Assembly (NCBI GenBank): GCA_011391255.1
Contig: JAABQV010000002.1
Span: 62,001-126,000, forward strand
DNA: 64,000 nt
Direction: 5' to 3'
From: Dechloromonas sp.
GTDB lineage: Bacteria; Pseudomonadota; Gammaproteobacteria; Burkholderiales; Rhodocyclaceae
Positions within the stretch are counted from its first letter, which is position 1. Each line of letters starts with the position of its first letter. A model generated the notes under the pieces. It ran no database searches and had not been told where the DNA came from. It worked only from the letters and a program-made list of their open reading frames with translations. A program made the translations under genes and the position numbers. Shown here piece by piece: positions 8,901 through 17,660 of the stretch.

Positions 8901-10716
8901 GAGGAGTGTATCGCGTTGTCAGCGTTGTGGTTTGCTCTTTCCACGGATAGCTGGTCGTCGTGACTACCGATTTAGTCAGCCGACTGGTGGCTGTTTGCTG
9001 TTGCCGCGTCATGCTCTCAACGAGGAAGGTATTGACGCCTAGCTGTTCCTCAAACTTGTTAGTTTGGGTGACTGTTCGGGTCTGGGTTCCACCGTCGTAA
9101 TAAGGTCTTTTAAGACTACCGTCCTGCTGGCCGATAGCGGTGTTTCCGTCTATCTGCTTCGGACTACTGGTGTCATTCCAATAACCGTCGGTCGACAGGA
9201 TCGTAAAATTCTGCTGACAAGAGTACTGAATTGGATCGATGACGGCAACACTGTTCAGCGTCGAGAGTTTCCCGGCATAGAGACGGCCAGTATTCGCCAA
9301 CCCAGAACGCAACGGGGTCGCGCCATAGGGCACGGCGCTAAAGAATTTCGAGTACCAGGCAAACTTCTGGGCGCCATCAAAGGCGCTGGGGTTAATGAAG
9401 TAGGTACCGGAACCATTCAGGCCATTGTTGATGCTGTAAAAGCCAACCCTGAATTTGTCATCAACATTGGAAAATGCAATGCTCGATGCGCTTTTCATCA
9501 TCTGCATCCGCGTCCGGTAGTAGGCATACCAATTTGCGTAATTGGTCATTTCTTCGGCATAGGTGCAGGTCGAGCCAGAACAGTCAGTCCGGTTGACACC
9601 CTTGGCAGCCGTGCCCGGATAGGCGTAGGTGGTTACGGATGGCGTAATCACGGTGAACAATGCCTCACCCGGGACATTAGCCACGCTAAACGCACCAGGC
9701 GTCGTTGATGTGTTGGGAGCAACGACGGGGGTGGCAGTGGTCGCCCCTGGTGCAGTGACAATGACGCTGCTACCGACAACAGCGGCACTGTATCCAACGA
9801 CGCCGCAGTTACTGACGGCAGGAACACCAAAGGTACAAGCATTGATTTGAGAAGCGATTTGGGTAGCGACATCACTGGTCGTTGCTCCCGCCGCACTGGC
9901 TGACATGATCTGCAGGCCGCCAACCGTAATTCCGGTCAAGGTGGTGGCAGCGTTTACTGTGATCGTTGCAGTACGGGGTGCGGCGATGCGCGGGAAGGTG
10001 TAATTGGTAACACCATTGGCAGTATTGGTCGGCGTATCGGCAATATTGCTGGCCTGACAAGAGCCATTCGAATTGGCTGTTGTATCGACCGCCTTCAGCG
10101 AGGTAGTGCACCAGCGGAGCTTTGCCGGGAAGGTGTACAAGCCACTTGGTGCGGTCGCTGCGGTACAAGTGCGAAGTTGTGCGGTAGTGCAATACTCACC
10201 CGCCACAGCGGTATAGGAAAAAGCGTTACCCTCGAGGTTGACCGTGGTATTGAACTGAATACCGTAGCCATCTTTCTTAACCGCGCGCCAGTTTGGCGAC
10301 AGCGTGGTCGCGGTAGCATCGCCGCCCTGCGCCACCGACTGGCCGTTCTGGCTTGGGTAAGTACTGGTATCGAGCGCACCGGTGCTGGTGTACATAACCG
10401 GCGGACGGTAGCGGGTTGCCGGGTTGTAGGCCACGCCGTTGTACGAGCTATTGAAGAAGCGATGCGTCGGCGTCGCGATCGCGTTATTGATGTCTCTGTA
10501 GGGACCAGCCCAGTCCGGCAGGTAATCGAACTCCATGCTGCCCGAGTCGTCAAGAACGAACATGACGTTCGGCAAGGCATTGATCTTGGTCGACGAGGTA
10601 AAGGGTTCGGTGCCCAGCGCTGTCGTGCCGGCCTGCAGGTTGGCAAAGGCCAGAGAGGTAAGGATGACGCCACCAAAACTTTTGGCGATGGCGGCGAACG
10701 GGAATTTAGTGGTCAT
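2998..10716 (-). CDS. pilY1: Giant PilY1-type pilus tip adhesin/biogenesis factor
   Basis: At 2572 residues this is about twice the usual PilY1 length (roughly 1,000-1,200). A signal-peptide-like N-terminus is followed by a von Willebrand A-like domain with the MIDAS motif DDSGSM (residues 56-61) and STDGYWN near residue 507. The domain is then interrupted. Residues about 596-743 are a tandem heptad array, and about 764-1670 are some 27 copies of a two-cysteine unit. The conserved LADVAAYYYYTDLR segment resumes near residue 1680. The C-terminal third is the PilC/PilY1 beta-propeller, including LVGGLGRGGRGYYALD and a Gly/Asp-rich loop that may bind calcium. PilY1 proteins prime pilus assembly, counteract retraction and act in adhesion and surface sensing. 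This is the last gene of the minor pilin operon, 15 bases after pilX, with GGGAG as ribosome-binding site. The arrays are unusually AT-rich for this region. Confidence 0.93.
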   Translation of the reverse strand: MTTKFPFAAIAKSFGGVILTSLAFANLQAGTTALGTEPFTSSTKINALPNVMFVLDDSGSMEFDYLPDWAGPYRDINNAIATPTHRFFNSSYNGVAYNPATRYRPPVMYTSTGALDTSTYPSQNGQSVAQGGDATATTLSPNWRAVKKDGYGIQFNTTVNLEGNAFSYTAVAGEYCTTAQLRTCTAATAPSGLYTFPAKLRWCTTSLKAVDTTANSNGSCQASNIADTPTNTANGVTNYTFPRIAAPRTATITVNAATTLTGITVGGLQIMSASAAGATTSDVATQIASQINACTFGVPAVSNCGVVGYSAAVVGSSVIVTAPGATTATPVVAPNTSTTPGAFSVANVPGEALFTVITPSVTTYAYPGTAAKGVNRTDCSGSTCTYAEEMTNYANWYAYYRTRMQMMKSASSIAFSNVDDKFRVGFYSINNGLNGSGTYFINPSAFDGAQKFAWYSKFFSAVPYGATPLRSGLANTGRLYAGKLSTLNSVAVIDPIQYSCQQNFTILSTDGYWNDTSSPKQIDGNTAIGQQDGSLKRPYYDGGTQTRTVTQTNKFEEQLGVNTFLVESMTRQQQTATSRLTKSVVTTTSYPWKEQTTTLTTRYTPLNKNEYYLEKKTYPLTSTTRQLEERTYQLTSTTYPLERYINRLTKVTTPLEARTYNVEKKTFPLTQKIFNIKKGTKKITQSDYKISKGTSLITKDVFYVTKGTSLVTKKVFNVTATSQALQSSTYKLKSSTYQLQKRQQVSSNGGDTWVDTGWVNATSCDTTATVANSVRNIQCQYSGPTIATGLNSCTTVAASVATNYTVAQPVTCTYETTPTVATVGTCTVVNPGTTGPTYSPSVSCGYSLTTVQLSGQPTCNYKDQTGALTMTGDKVVCTYDVSPTTTVTGLSTCQWVVPTTAAASPKTECSYEGETTASGLSLCAVVARATATTNNSTWNTAYSCAYDTNSTPTQNQTTCQWVVPAAATSPKTECRYQAETFEADQTSCSSYTKNSSTADTANWNTAVTCAYQAKVDTPNLDSCSRVTPSPVASAMKTECNYQSETFEPAQTTCTRVTAGNSSATTINKAVTCEYETSSTDTPNVASCTWTLPSNVSASKTECRYATSASATASQQTTCVAVDSTVGTPITNTVYEGPKVTCNYHSNPATTLTSQSSCTWVVPTPYKSASRTDCVYTAAAATPSPNLATCTAVAASTGNTNGTIWTGPTVACNYQAPVMESTGLTTCTSGTASSGSTLDAYYTCGYGAGVAATNLNACVVDLAESGPNYSNGSYTACAYQGAVSTVQNVASCTPVLQSATFATPQKTCVYASATTTASDLSGCTKQDQSTVAPFLGPEVACAYSGTASAIVSNASSCDANRQGVSPFTGPAVDCAYNATPVTTSGVSTCSTIIQSTAPNFTGPAVTCTYGTAIGWSTATVACTELGQSDGPNYVGPARECAYTSPPVDNLVGNCTEVPQSTGPTYNQLVAKHCVGGPFLVDSTAPDVTVDSCSTDPTSTGSPITVSTATSCTYQAASIVDTPTCTAVTASSGSPFVTSVSCPVTNSALAWVAVAPTCTPAGTTSPLTFDGTGKLVECKSTDIIGSAASPVPTGTCTAGTDAVTKVQTNCRTLLSTGPTPTPPTGTGACVTANPAVGPSFIKTTCDTQTTPTTVMGCSAPAPSSPLWQTVTCVDNLGTGTSDTLADVAAYYYYTDLRTPLLNNCVGAVVSPAVTGSTLCTNTDAMNNVPTTTSDPHNFQHMTTFTLGLGASGYMKFSDTYTTDSTGDFTTVKGVSPYDPGNGIVADPTNGVCSWQANGNCNWPFPASNEQTTIDDLWHAGVNGHGAYFSATDPVSLSNSISAALSGVAAAGGAAAAPSVSTPNLSPSDNYVFSSTYTTSDWTGELVRKQIDPFTGAVSTTNDWAVQAKLNVKASRSIYTFDATVATTKLKAFTSANFATNAYFNMPHISTSPTGLTQFLCASTDICLSATDQDSSHASGGNLVDYLRGVRTWEGAEMNNTKYYRQRQHVLGDLVNASAIYVTKPQFDYADPGYATFVTNQTSRQAVVYAGANDGMLHAFAAKGSAATEALVEAAATASAQSFLDPTNATLLTAANTAIAAANTATAADTVVGQELWAYIPSMVLPNMYKLADKKYKDKHQYFVDGTPTVGDICTANCTLATAVWKTILVGGLGRGGRGYYALDITDPANPKALWEFTDTNLGYSYGNPQISKLSNGTWVVLVTSGYNNIANSDGAGGDGVGRLYVLNATTGAQIASVSPISTGVGSTGTPSGLAKITAQVLNPASDNTIEAVYGGDLLGNLWRFDVNNTIGATGYDAQLLATLKDGSDNPQPITTKPEVGLIEGNKVVFIGTGRYLAASDASDTSQQSLYAIKDVRSPTSIPGTAIFDNPGGSPRVAGTSSEGFVRQIQSETTCSTRNAAVGLCTAGSTVLTSTKNPVIFGSDNGWFVDFIYSSERANTDPALALGLLAVNTNAPSLLACDVGGKSYSYFLDYLTGGPIVSPGNGDPADGNNGIVGRSLANELASAPSIAITKSGKLIILTGLSGGGINSGGAPQTPLLAPTKRTSWRELIRGN
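5705..8430 (-). repeat. Cysteine-unit repeat array in PilY1 (about 27 copies)
   Basis: In the encoded protein (residues about 764-1670) a unit of about 33 residues repeats roughly 27 times. The consensus is a Cys, a spacer often ending in a TGP-like turn, a second Cys in the pattern Val/Glu-x-Cys-x-Tyr, then a Thr/Ser-rich stretch leading to the next Cys. Typical junctions are KTECRYQAETFE, VACNYQAP and VDCAYNATP. A sub-type with CQWVVP or CTWVVP before KTEC alternates in the N-terminal half. The units are diverged at DNA level, so this is an old protein repeat, not a recent DNA tandem duplication. Confidence 0.85.
8487..8930 (-). repeat. Tandem seven-residue repeat array in PilY1 (about 21 units)
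   Basis: The encoded residues (about 596-743) fall into a continuous 7-residue period of the form Thr-aromatic-x-Leu/Val/Ile-x-x-x. Examples in order are TYPLTST, TRQLEER, TYQLTST, TTPLEAR, TYNVEKK, TFPLTQK, IFNIKKG, TSLITKD, VFYVTKG and TYKLKSS. Hydrophobic residues at positions 2 and 4 alternate as in a beta strand, so this is not the 3-4 spacing of a coiled coil. The underlying DNA is markedly AT-rich compared with flanking genes. Confidence 0.85.
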
Positions 10717-10731
10717 GGCGAGCTCCCAGCA

Positions 10732-11388
10732 TTATCTGGCAACGATGGTCTGAACATAACTGAGTGTGTTGCGCGGACCGGCAACACGGGAGGTAATGCG
10801 GTAGTAATATCTTGGCGCCTGGTTTATTTGCGCGCTTCCGGAGCCGAGGCTGCCACCCGCCAGGGCGGCCTGCTGCTCGTCGCTGGCGCAGCCGACGGGT
10901 GACTGAATCGGGTCGCCCACCGTCTGACACAGGCGTTGAATCGTGTAGGAGACGGTATTTCCCGCTGCATCGGTAGGTAAGGTACAAGCGCGATCAACAC
11001 AGATTTTGGCGGCTACCGGCAGAGTTACCGGATTAGGATTGATCGTGGCTGACCAATATGCATCCCAGGAAGCCGGGTTGCCGGCGGCCGGGGTTGCGGC
11101 TGAATAGGCACGGGTAAAGTCGTCGTTTTGCCTGGCCGCTGGCGTAGTCGCTTCAAGGAAGGCACGGATAGCGCCTTCGGGGCCTTCAGAACCCGCTTCA
11201 CCAGCATAGACAGCCGACTGTTGAAACGCCAGATTACCGGCAATAATGTTGGTGGTGTCGACCGAGCGAACGAGAGCGATGCCGGCGATCGTCAGGGCGA
11301 CAAGGATGATTAGCGAAACCATCAAAACCACCCCTCGCTCTCGGGACGGTGGCTTCATGTGCGCACGCATTAAGGGGAGGTTTAACAT
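10732..11388 (-). CDS. pilX: Type IV pilus minor pilin PilX
   Basis: A 218-residue protein with the PilX N-terminal signature: a short basic leader (RERG) before one long hydrophobic helix (VVLMVSLIILVALTIAGIAL), without the usual GFTLIE consensus, as is normal for PilX. The body has the Cys pairs common in minor pilins. It lies between pilW and pilY1, the conserved position. The ATG at 11388 overlaps the end of pilW (GAATGTTAA), suggesting translational coupling. Later in-frame ATGs at 11370 and 11358 would give shorter leaders; none of the three has a strong ribosome-binding site. In known systems PilX sits in the priming complex at the pilus tip with PilV, PilW and PilY1. Confidence 0.88.
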   Translation of the reverse strand: MLNLPLMRAHMKPPSRERGVVLMVSLIILVALTIAGIALVRSVDTTNIIAGNLAFQQSAVYAGEAGSEGPEGAIRAFLEATTPAARQNDDFTRAYSAATPAAGNPASWDAYWSATINPNPVTLPVAAKICVDRACTLPTDAAGNTVSYTIQRLCQTVGDPIQSPVGCASDEQQAALAGGSLGSGSAQINQAPRYYYRITSRVAGPRNTLSYVQTIVAR

Positions 11389-12527
11389 TCTGGCAATGCC
11401 CCCAGCGAGGTAATGTTACGAAGCGGAACGGTAGTCTCAAAAACCTTGTAGCGAAAATCCTGCCACGTCGGCCAAGTGCCACTCGGGTTCGGCAAGGTGA
11501 ATGAGACCGCTGCCGCATTGGTCGCATTAACAGCGATGGCGTCCGGATTGCTGCCCGCCCACGCTGGCGTCCGAGTCAATGGCGTAACGAACCCGGCACC
11601 GGTAATCGTGCCATCCAGGCGCTTTTCAGGCTGGCTGCTTCTGGCGACAATGGCCAGCCGAACCGCCGAGACCCTCATCGGCCCGCAAGCCGGTCTCGCG
11701 GGTGTATCAATCGTCTGATCCCAAACGTCAGCAGATCCATTCATCGGCACGTTTGTGTCACGGCCATATTGGGCGCGGAGGCTAACGACGTTGTCAGCAA
11801 TCTGCGTCCAGGTTGCTCCATTGGCGGCGCAATCAGAAGTTATGTAGTTGCACTCGGAGAGTGCCCCGTTACGTATGGCATAGGCACGAACAACCGGTGC
11901 AGCGCCAAGGTTATAGAGCCGGCCACCTGACATCGACGCCACCCCGGCAGCAACGCTCACGTTGGGCCGGGCGATAGCCGCAACCGTCGTTCTTGCAAGC
12001 GTGCACGTTACCGGCCTTGTCTGAGGCATAGCGACGACGCTATCACCCACCGCATAGGATTCAGCCGCCTTGACCGCGTACGCATTCGCAGAGGGCTGAG
12101 CATCAATCAGATCCCCTTCAACCGTGCCGTTAGCATTACCGTAAATGACCAACAGCGTATTGGTATTGGCATCCCCGGCAATACCAGCCGGGTTGATCGT
12201 GAGCGGCAACAGCGGAATGGCTGCCCCGCCAGAGACCAGCCCCGTGACGCTGCAACCAAGAACATGCAGGTGAGCAATTCCCCAACCGCTTTGCTGGATA
12301 TCCCTGACAAGGCCATTAAGTGCAATCGAACCACTGCTGATGGCGTCATCACCACTGGTCGTCGTCCGCTTTTGTTCTTCAAAAACACTGAACATTTGCA
12401 TCATGACAACAATACCAAGGAGACCGATCACCATGGCAACCATCAGCTCAACCAAACTGAAGCCGGCAGCCGAGCCTCTGGATTTGATCTCCTTGTGCAG
12501 GTCAGTCGTATATCTGGCCGAAGTCAT
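11382..12527 (-). CDS. pilW: Type IV pilus minor pilin PilW
   Basis: A 381-residue minor pilin. A leader of about 22 residues ends in Gly before FSLVELMVAMVIGLLGIVVM, the prepilin peptidase (PilD) processing and methylation site with Glu at position +5 of the mature protein. The remainder is a large periplasmic minor-pilin domain, and QQSGWG shortly after the helix is a common PilW feature. It overlaps pilX by a few bases and follows pilV by 10 bases. PilW is expected to be part of the tip complex that starts pilus polymerisation and positions PilY1. Confidence 0.92.
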   Translation of the reverse strand: MTSARYTTDLHKEIKSRGSAAGFSLVELMVAMVIGLLGIVVMMQMFSVFEEQKRTTTSGDDAISSGSIALNGLVRDIQQSGWGIAHLHVLGCSVTGLVSGGAAIPLLPLTINPAGIAGDANTNTLLVIYGNANGTVEGDLIDAQPSANAYAVKAAESYAVGDSVVAMPQTRPVTCTLARTTVAAIARPNVSVAAGVASMSGGRLYNLGAAPVVRAYAIRNGALSECNYITSDCAANGATWTQIADNVVSLRAQYGRDTNVPMNGSADVWDQTIDTPARPACGPMRVSAVRLAIVARSSQPEKRLDGTITGAGFVTPLTRTPAWAGSNPDAIAVNATNAAAVSFTLPNPSGTWPTWQDFRYKVFETTVPLRNITSLGALPEC

Positions 12528-12537
12528 TGCCTAGCCC

Positions 12538-12996
12538 TTAAATAATTTGCACAACGACACGGTAGCTGTGCGGCGCCGGATCATTGGGCGCACTCCAAGA
12601 AACCGTGATGGTGACCAAACTGCTCGTTGCCGGCGGCCCGACAACGCCCGGAGCCACGGTGACAACGGGTGGGAATGCTACGGTTCCGGGCAAGAAATCG
12701 CCACTATCAAGTCGCTTTTTCCACTGACAGAAGGGCGTAGAAGTGGCATCGATAGGAGTCGGGCAGACCTGGGTGCTGGAGAAGTTTGTGGCCAATGTCG
12801 GGCCATCCCGCTGCGCTGACCTCATTCCGCCAACCAGCTCATTGGCGAGAAGCGCGGCGTCTGCCCGGTATTTGGCATCACGCGAAGCGCTAATCGCCGA
12901 GGCTTGCATGCCAACTATCCCCAACACGCCCAGGGAAAAAATGAGGATGGCAATCAGTGCTTCAAGAAGCATGACGCCGGATTGAGTCTTGCGCAC
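12538..12996 (-). CDS. pilV: Type IV pilus minor pilin PilV
   Basis: A minor pilin of about 152 residues with the PilV-type processing site SG-VMLLEALIAILIFSLGVLG. An in-frame ATG at 13011 exists, but it has no ribosome-binding site and overlaps fimT. The GTG at 12996 is preceded by a perfect AGGAGG four bases away and gives the short leader (M)RKTQSG, so I choose GTG. PilV, with FimT-like and PilW/PilX proteins, forms the priming complex of the pilus. Confidence 0.88.
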   Translation of the reverse strand: MRKTQSGVMLLEALIAILIFSLGVLGIVGMQASAISASRDAKYRADAALLANELVGGMRSAQRDGPTLATNFSSTQVCPTPIDATSTPFCQWKKRLDSGDFLPGTVAFPPVVTVAPGVVGPPATSSLVTITVSWSAPNDPAPHSYRVVVQII

Positions 12997-13000
12997 ATTT

Positions 13001-13006
13001 CCTCCT
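13001..13006 (-). promoter_or_regulatory. Ribosome-binding site deciding the pilV start
   Basis: Perfect AGGAGG on the minus strand, four bases before the GTG at 12996. It lies inside the longer reading frame, which argues against the upstream ATG at 13011. Confidence 0.6.
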
Positions 13007-13598
13007 AGCATGCTTGCGGGTCGCCGGCCGCCAGATTCGGATCACACATGCGAATTTGGCCACCTGTTGTGACGGTTACGCGGAGGCAACGGAAATCTGT
13101 ACAAGCGCCAGCGCTTGGACCCAGATTAATCGTTGCCGCCTGATTAGCTCGCCCGAGACCATTGAATATCACTGTAGATTGCGTGGCCGTAGCAATGACC
13201 CGTGTCGAACCTTCAGCTGACGGGCGGAGCTGAATCAGCCTCGGCGCAGGATTGTTGGTTGTATCCGTTACAGGGAAAGCCTCATTTAACAAAGCAGCAC
13301 CACATGCCGAACTGGGATCGTCAAAACTGATAACCCAGTTGGTATCGGCAGTGGATAGTGCACAGCTGTTGTCAAGACTGCTGGTGAGCTGGAAGCGAAT
13401 CAGAGCATTGCGCCTGACGGCTTCTCCGCGAGCCAGCTGGAGACCATTTTGAATCGCGTGCGCAGCCGTGCGAATTTGAGCGTTTTGCGTCCATGTCACA
13501 AAACTGGGTATCCCTACAGAAAGCAAAATACCGAAAATCGCGACCGTAATTACTAATTCGATCAGCGTAAAGCCGGCATGCGGACGATTCTTTAGCAC
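13005..13598 (-). CDS. fimT: FimT/GspH-family minor pseudopilin
   Basis: A minor pilin of about 197 residues with the classical cleavage site HAG-FTLIELVITVAIFGILLSVG, followed by the FimT/GspH motif of regularly spaced residues (NGLQLARGEAVRRN). The frame reaches an ATG at 13625, but that would overlap pilE by 34 bases and give an 18-residue leader. The GTG at 13598 overlaps only the pilE stop (TTGTGCTAA), has AAAGG 6 bases upstream, and gives the short basic leader (M)LKNRPHAG, so I favour it. In some bacteria FimT-type minor pilins have been linked to DNA binding by pili during transformation; whether this one does so cannot be told from the sequence. Confidence 0.87.
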   Translation of the reverse strand: MLKNRPHAGFTLIELVITVAIFGILLSVGIPSFVTWTQNAQIRTAAHAIQNGLQLARGEAVRRNALIRFQLTSSLDNSCALSTADTNWVISFDDPSSACGAALLNEAFPVTDTTNNPAPRLIQLRPSAEGSTRVIATATQSTVIFNGLGRANQAATINLGPSAGACTDFRCLRVTVTTGGQIRMCDPNLAAGDPQAC

Positions 13599-14017
13599 AA
13601 ACCACCTTTTCCAGTTACCCAACAACCCCCATTTGCCGTCCAGCCGCTAGGCACACCCGTGGTGGCTCGCGTATTCGCCTGATTTACCGTATATACAAAT
13701 CCATTCATTGGCCCAATCCCTGTTGCTGTGACGGTGTAAGTCGACACAGCAAGATTTGAGCAGGCAAACGTGAAGTTTTGCGTTGCAGCGGGAAGTGGTG
13801 CAACCGTTCCTGCCGTGCACGCGCCGACAAAGGTGCGGTTATCCTGAAAGTATTGCTCCATTCTGACGCGCTGGCCTGCAAGCCCGGAGACGGCTTCAGG
13901 TATCCTGCTACGCGTTACATAGTCAGCGTAATTTGGTATTGCAATGGCCGCCAAGATGCCAATGATCACGACAACAACCATGATCTCGATCAGCGTGAAC
14001 CCCCGGTTTTTATACAT
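13592..14017 (-). CDS. pilE: Type IV pilin-like protein PilE (first gene of minor pilin operon)
   Basis: A 141-residue pilin with a six-residue leader MYKNRG, cleavage before FTLIEIMVVVVIIGILAAIAIP, and the conserved NYxDYVTRSRIPEA segment. Two Cys pairs follow, the last close to the C-terminus (GGCWVTGKGGLC), as in the C-terminal disulfide loop of pilins. AAGGA lies 7 bases upstream of the ATG. It heads the operon pilE-fimT-pilV-pilW-pilX-pilY1. By position it corresponds to the PilE minor pilin of Pseudomonas-type operons; the major pilin gene is not in this window. Confidence 0.9.
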   Translation of the reverse strand: MYKNRGFTLIEIMVVVVIIGILAAIAIPNYADYVTRSRIPEAVSGLAGQRVRMEQYFQDNRTFVGACTAGTVAPLPAATQNFTFACSNLAVSTYTVTATGIGPMNGFVYTVNQANTRATTGVPSGWTANGGCWVTGKGGLC

Positions 14018-14323
14018 TTCTAATTCCTTTTGGTTTCTTCATTGGAGTTTAAGGCGTCAGTGAGCCAGTGTGGCAACAAGCTGACAAAAGGTAGAAATAC
14101 GATTCCAGGCGGGAGGCGAGGGACTTTATTAAGCGCGGTTCCGGTTCCGCGCTAATCCGAGCACAGCCAGCAAACGGTCTCAGCAGTCACCCTGCCAATA
14201 TAAAATTTCAATCCATTTTGCCGGTTGACCGCAACAAGCCCGGATTTGGTTGCTGCTATCCCTTTCGTCAGGACTAGAATGGGTTGTCATCTTCCGCCAG
14301 GACGAAAGCCAACGAGGCCAACC
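14018..14323. other. Divergent intergenic region between pilE and the hybrid kinase
   Basis: About 306 bases must hold the promoters of both the minor pilin operon (minus strand) and the hybrid kinase (plus strand). Apart from the pilE ribosome-binding site and one inverted repeat at 14132-14153, I could not recognise a convincing sigma-70 or sigma-54 promoter. The right-hand part (from 14279) could be coding if the kinase starts at an upstream ATG. Confidence 0.5.
14132..14153. repeat. Inverted repeat in the pilE/kinase intergenic region
   Basis: AGCGCGG (14132-14138) and CCGCGCT (14147-14153) form a 7-bp palindrome around TTCCGGTT, which is itself partly symmetric. There is no T-run, so it is more like an operator than a terminator; the function is unknown. 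Confidence 0.4.
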
Positions 14324-17152
<2,829 letters not shown>

Positions 17153-17207
17153 AGTAGTGGCTCTGGATGCCGCATAATCCGCCTCGTCTATTTTAAAAGC
17201 CCCCACC

Positions 17208-17654
17208 ATGCTCACTAAACTTCTCTTTCTCGCCCTTTCCGTTCCCATGCTGCTCACTGCCTGCGGCGAAGCACCCGACACCCACCCCGGCCAACCGGTA
17301 ACGCAGCGTCGGGCAGCGTTCAAGGAAATCATCAAAAACTTCGAGCCGATGGGCGTTCAGTTGCGCCAGGGGCCTTTCGACAGCAAAAAATTTCTCGCTC
17401 TTGCCATCCAGCTTGACAGCCTGAAGGAAACTCCCTGGCAGCATTTTGGCCCGGACACCAATTACCCGCCGACCAAAGCCAAGGCGGCGCTGTGGAAGGA
17501 GCCGGAAAAATTTGAGGCCAACCGCAAAGAGTTCATCAAAGCCGCAGCAGCACTGGCAGTGGTCGCTGAAAGCAAAGACCAGAAGCAGATCACGCCAGTC
17601 TATGAAGCCCTGCACGAAACCTGCCGCACTTGTCACAAGAGTTTCAAGGAGTAG
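17208..17654 (+). CDS. Cytochrome c'-like (class II) lipoprotein
   Basis: A 148-residue protein with a lipoprotein-type signal (LTAC lipobox at about residues 16-19) and a single haem motif near the C-terminus (CRTCHKSFKE), the arrangement of class II c-type cytochromes. The helix-rich body (RRAAFKEIIKNFEPMG) fits the cytochrome c' four-helix bundle. Cytochromes c' bind NO or CO at a five-coordinate haem and are often linked to protection from nitrosative stress. Most family members are soluble periplasmic proteins, so membrane anchoring by a lipid is a little unusual. It is 55 bases downstream of the hybrid kinase on the same strand and convergent with a tonB-like gene. Confidence 0.85.
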   Translation: MLTKLLFLALSVPMLLTACGEAPDTHPGQPVTQRRAAFKEIIKNFEPMGVQLRQGPFDSKKFLALAIQLDSLKETPWQHFGPDTNYPPTKAKAALWKEPEKFEANRKEFIKAAAALAVVAESKDQKQITPVYEALHETCRTCHKSFKE

Positions 17655-17660
17655 GGTTTT

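Noticed and set aside
5705-8930. The long repeats in pilY1 as a possible CRISPR or DNA satellite array
   Set aside because: Repeats are seen in the protein, with diverged codons and continuous reading frame; there are no conserved DNA repeats with equal spacers.
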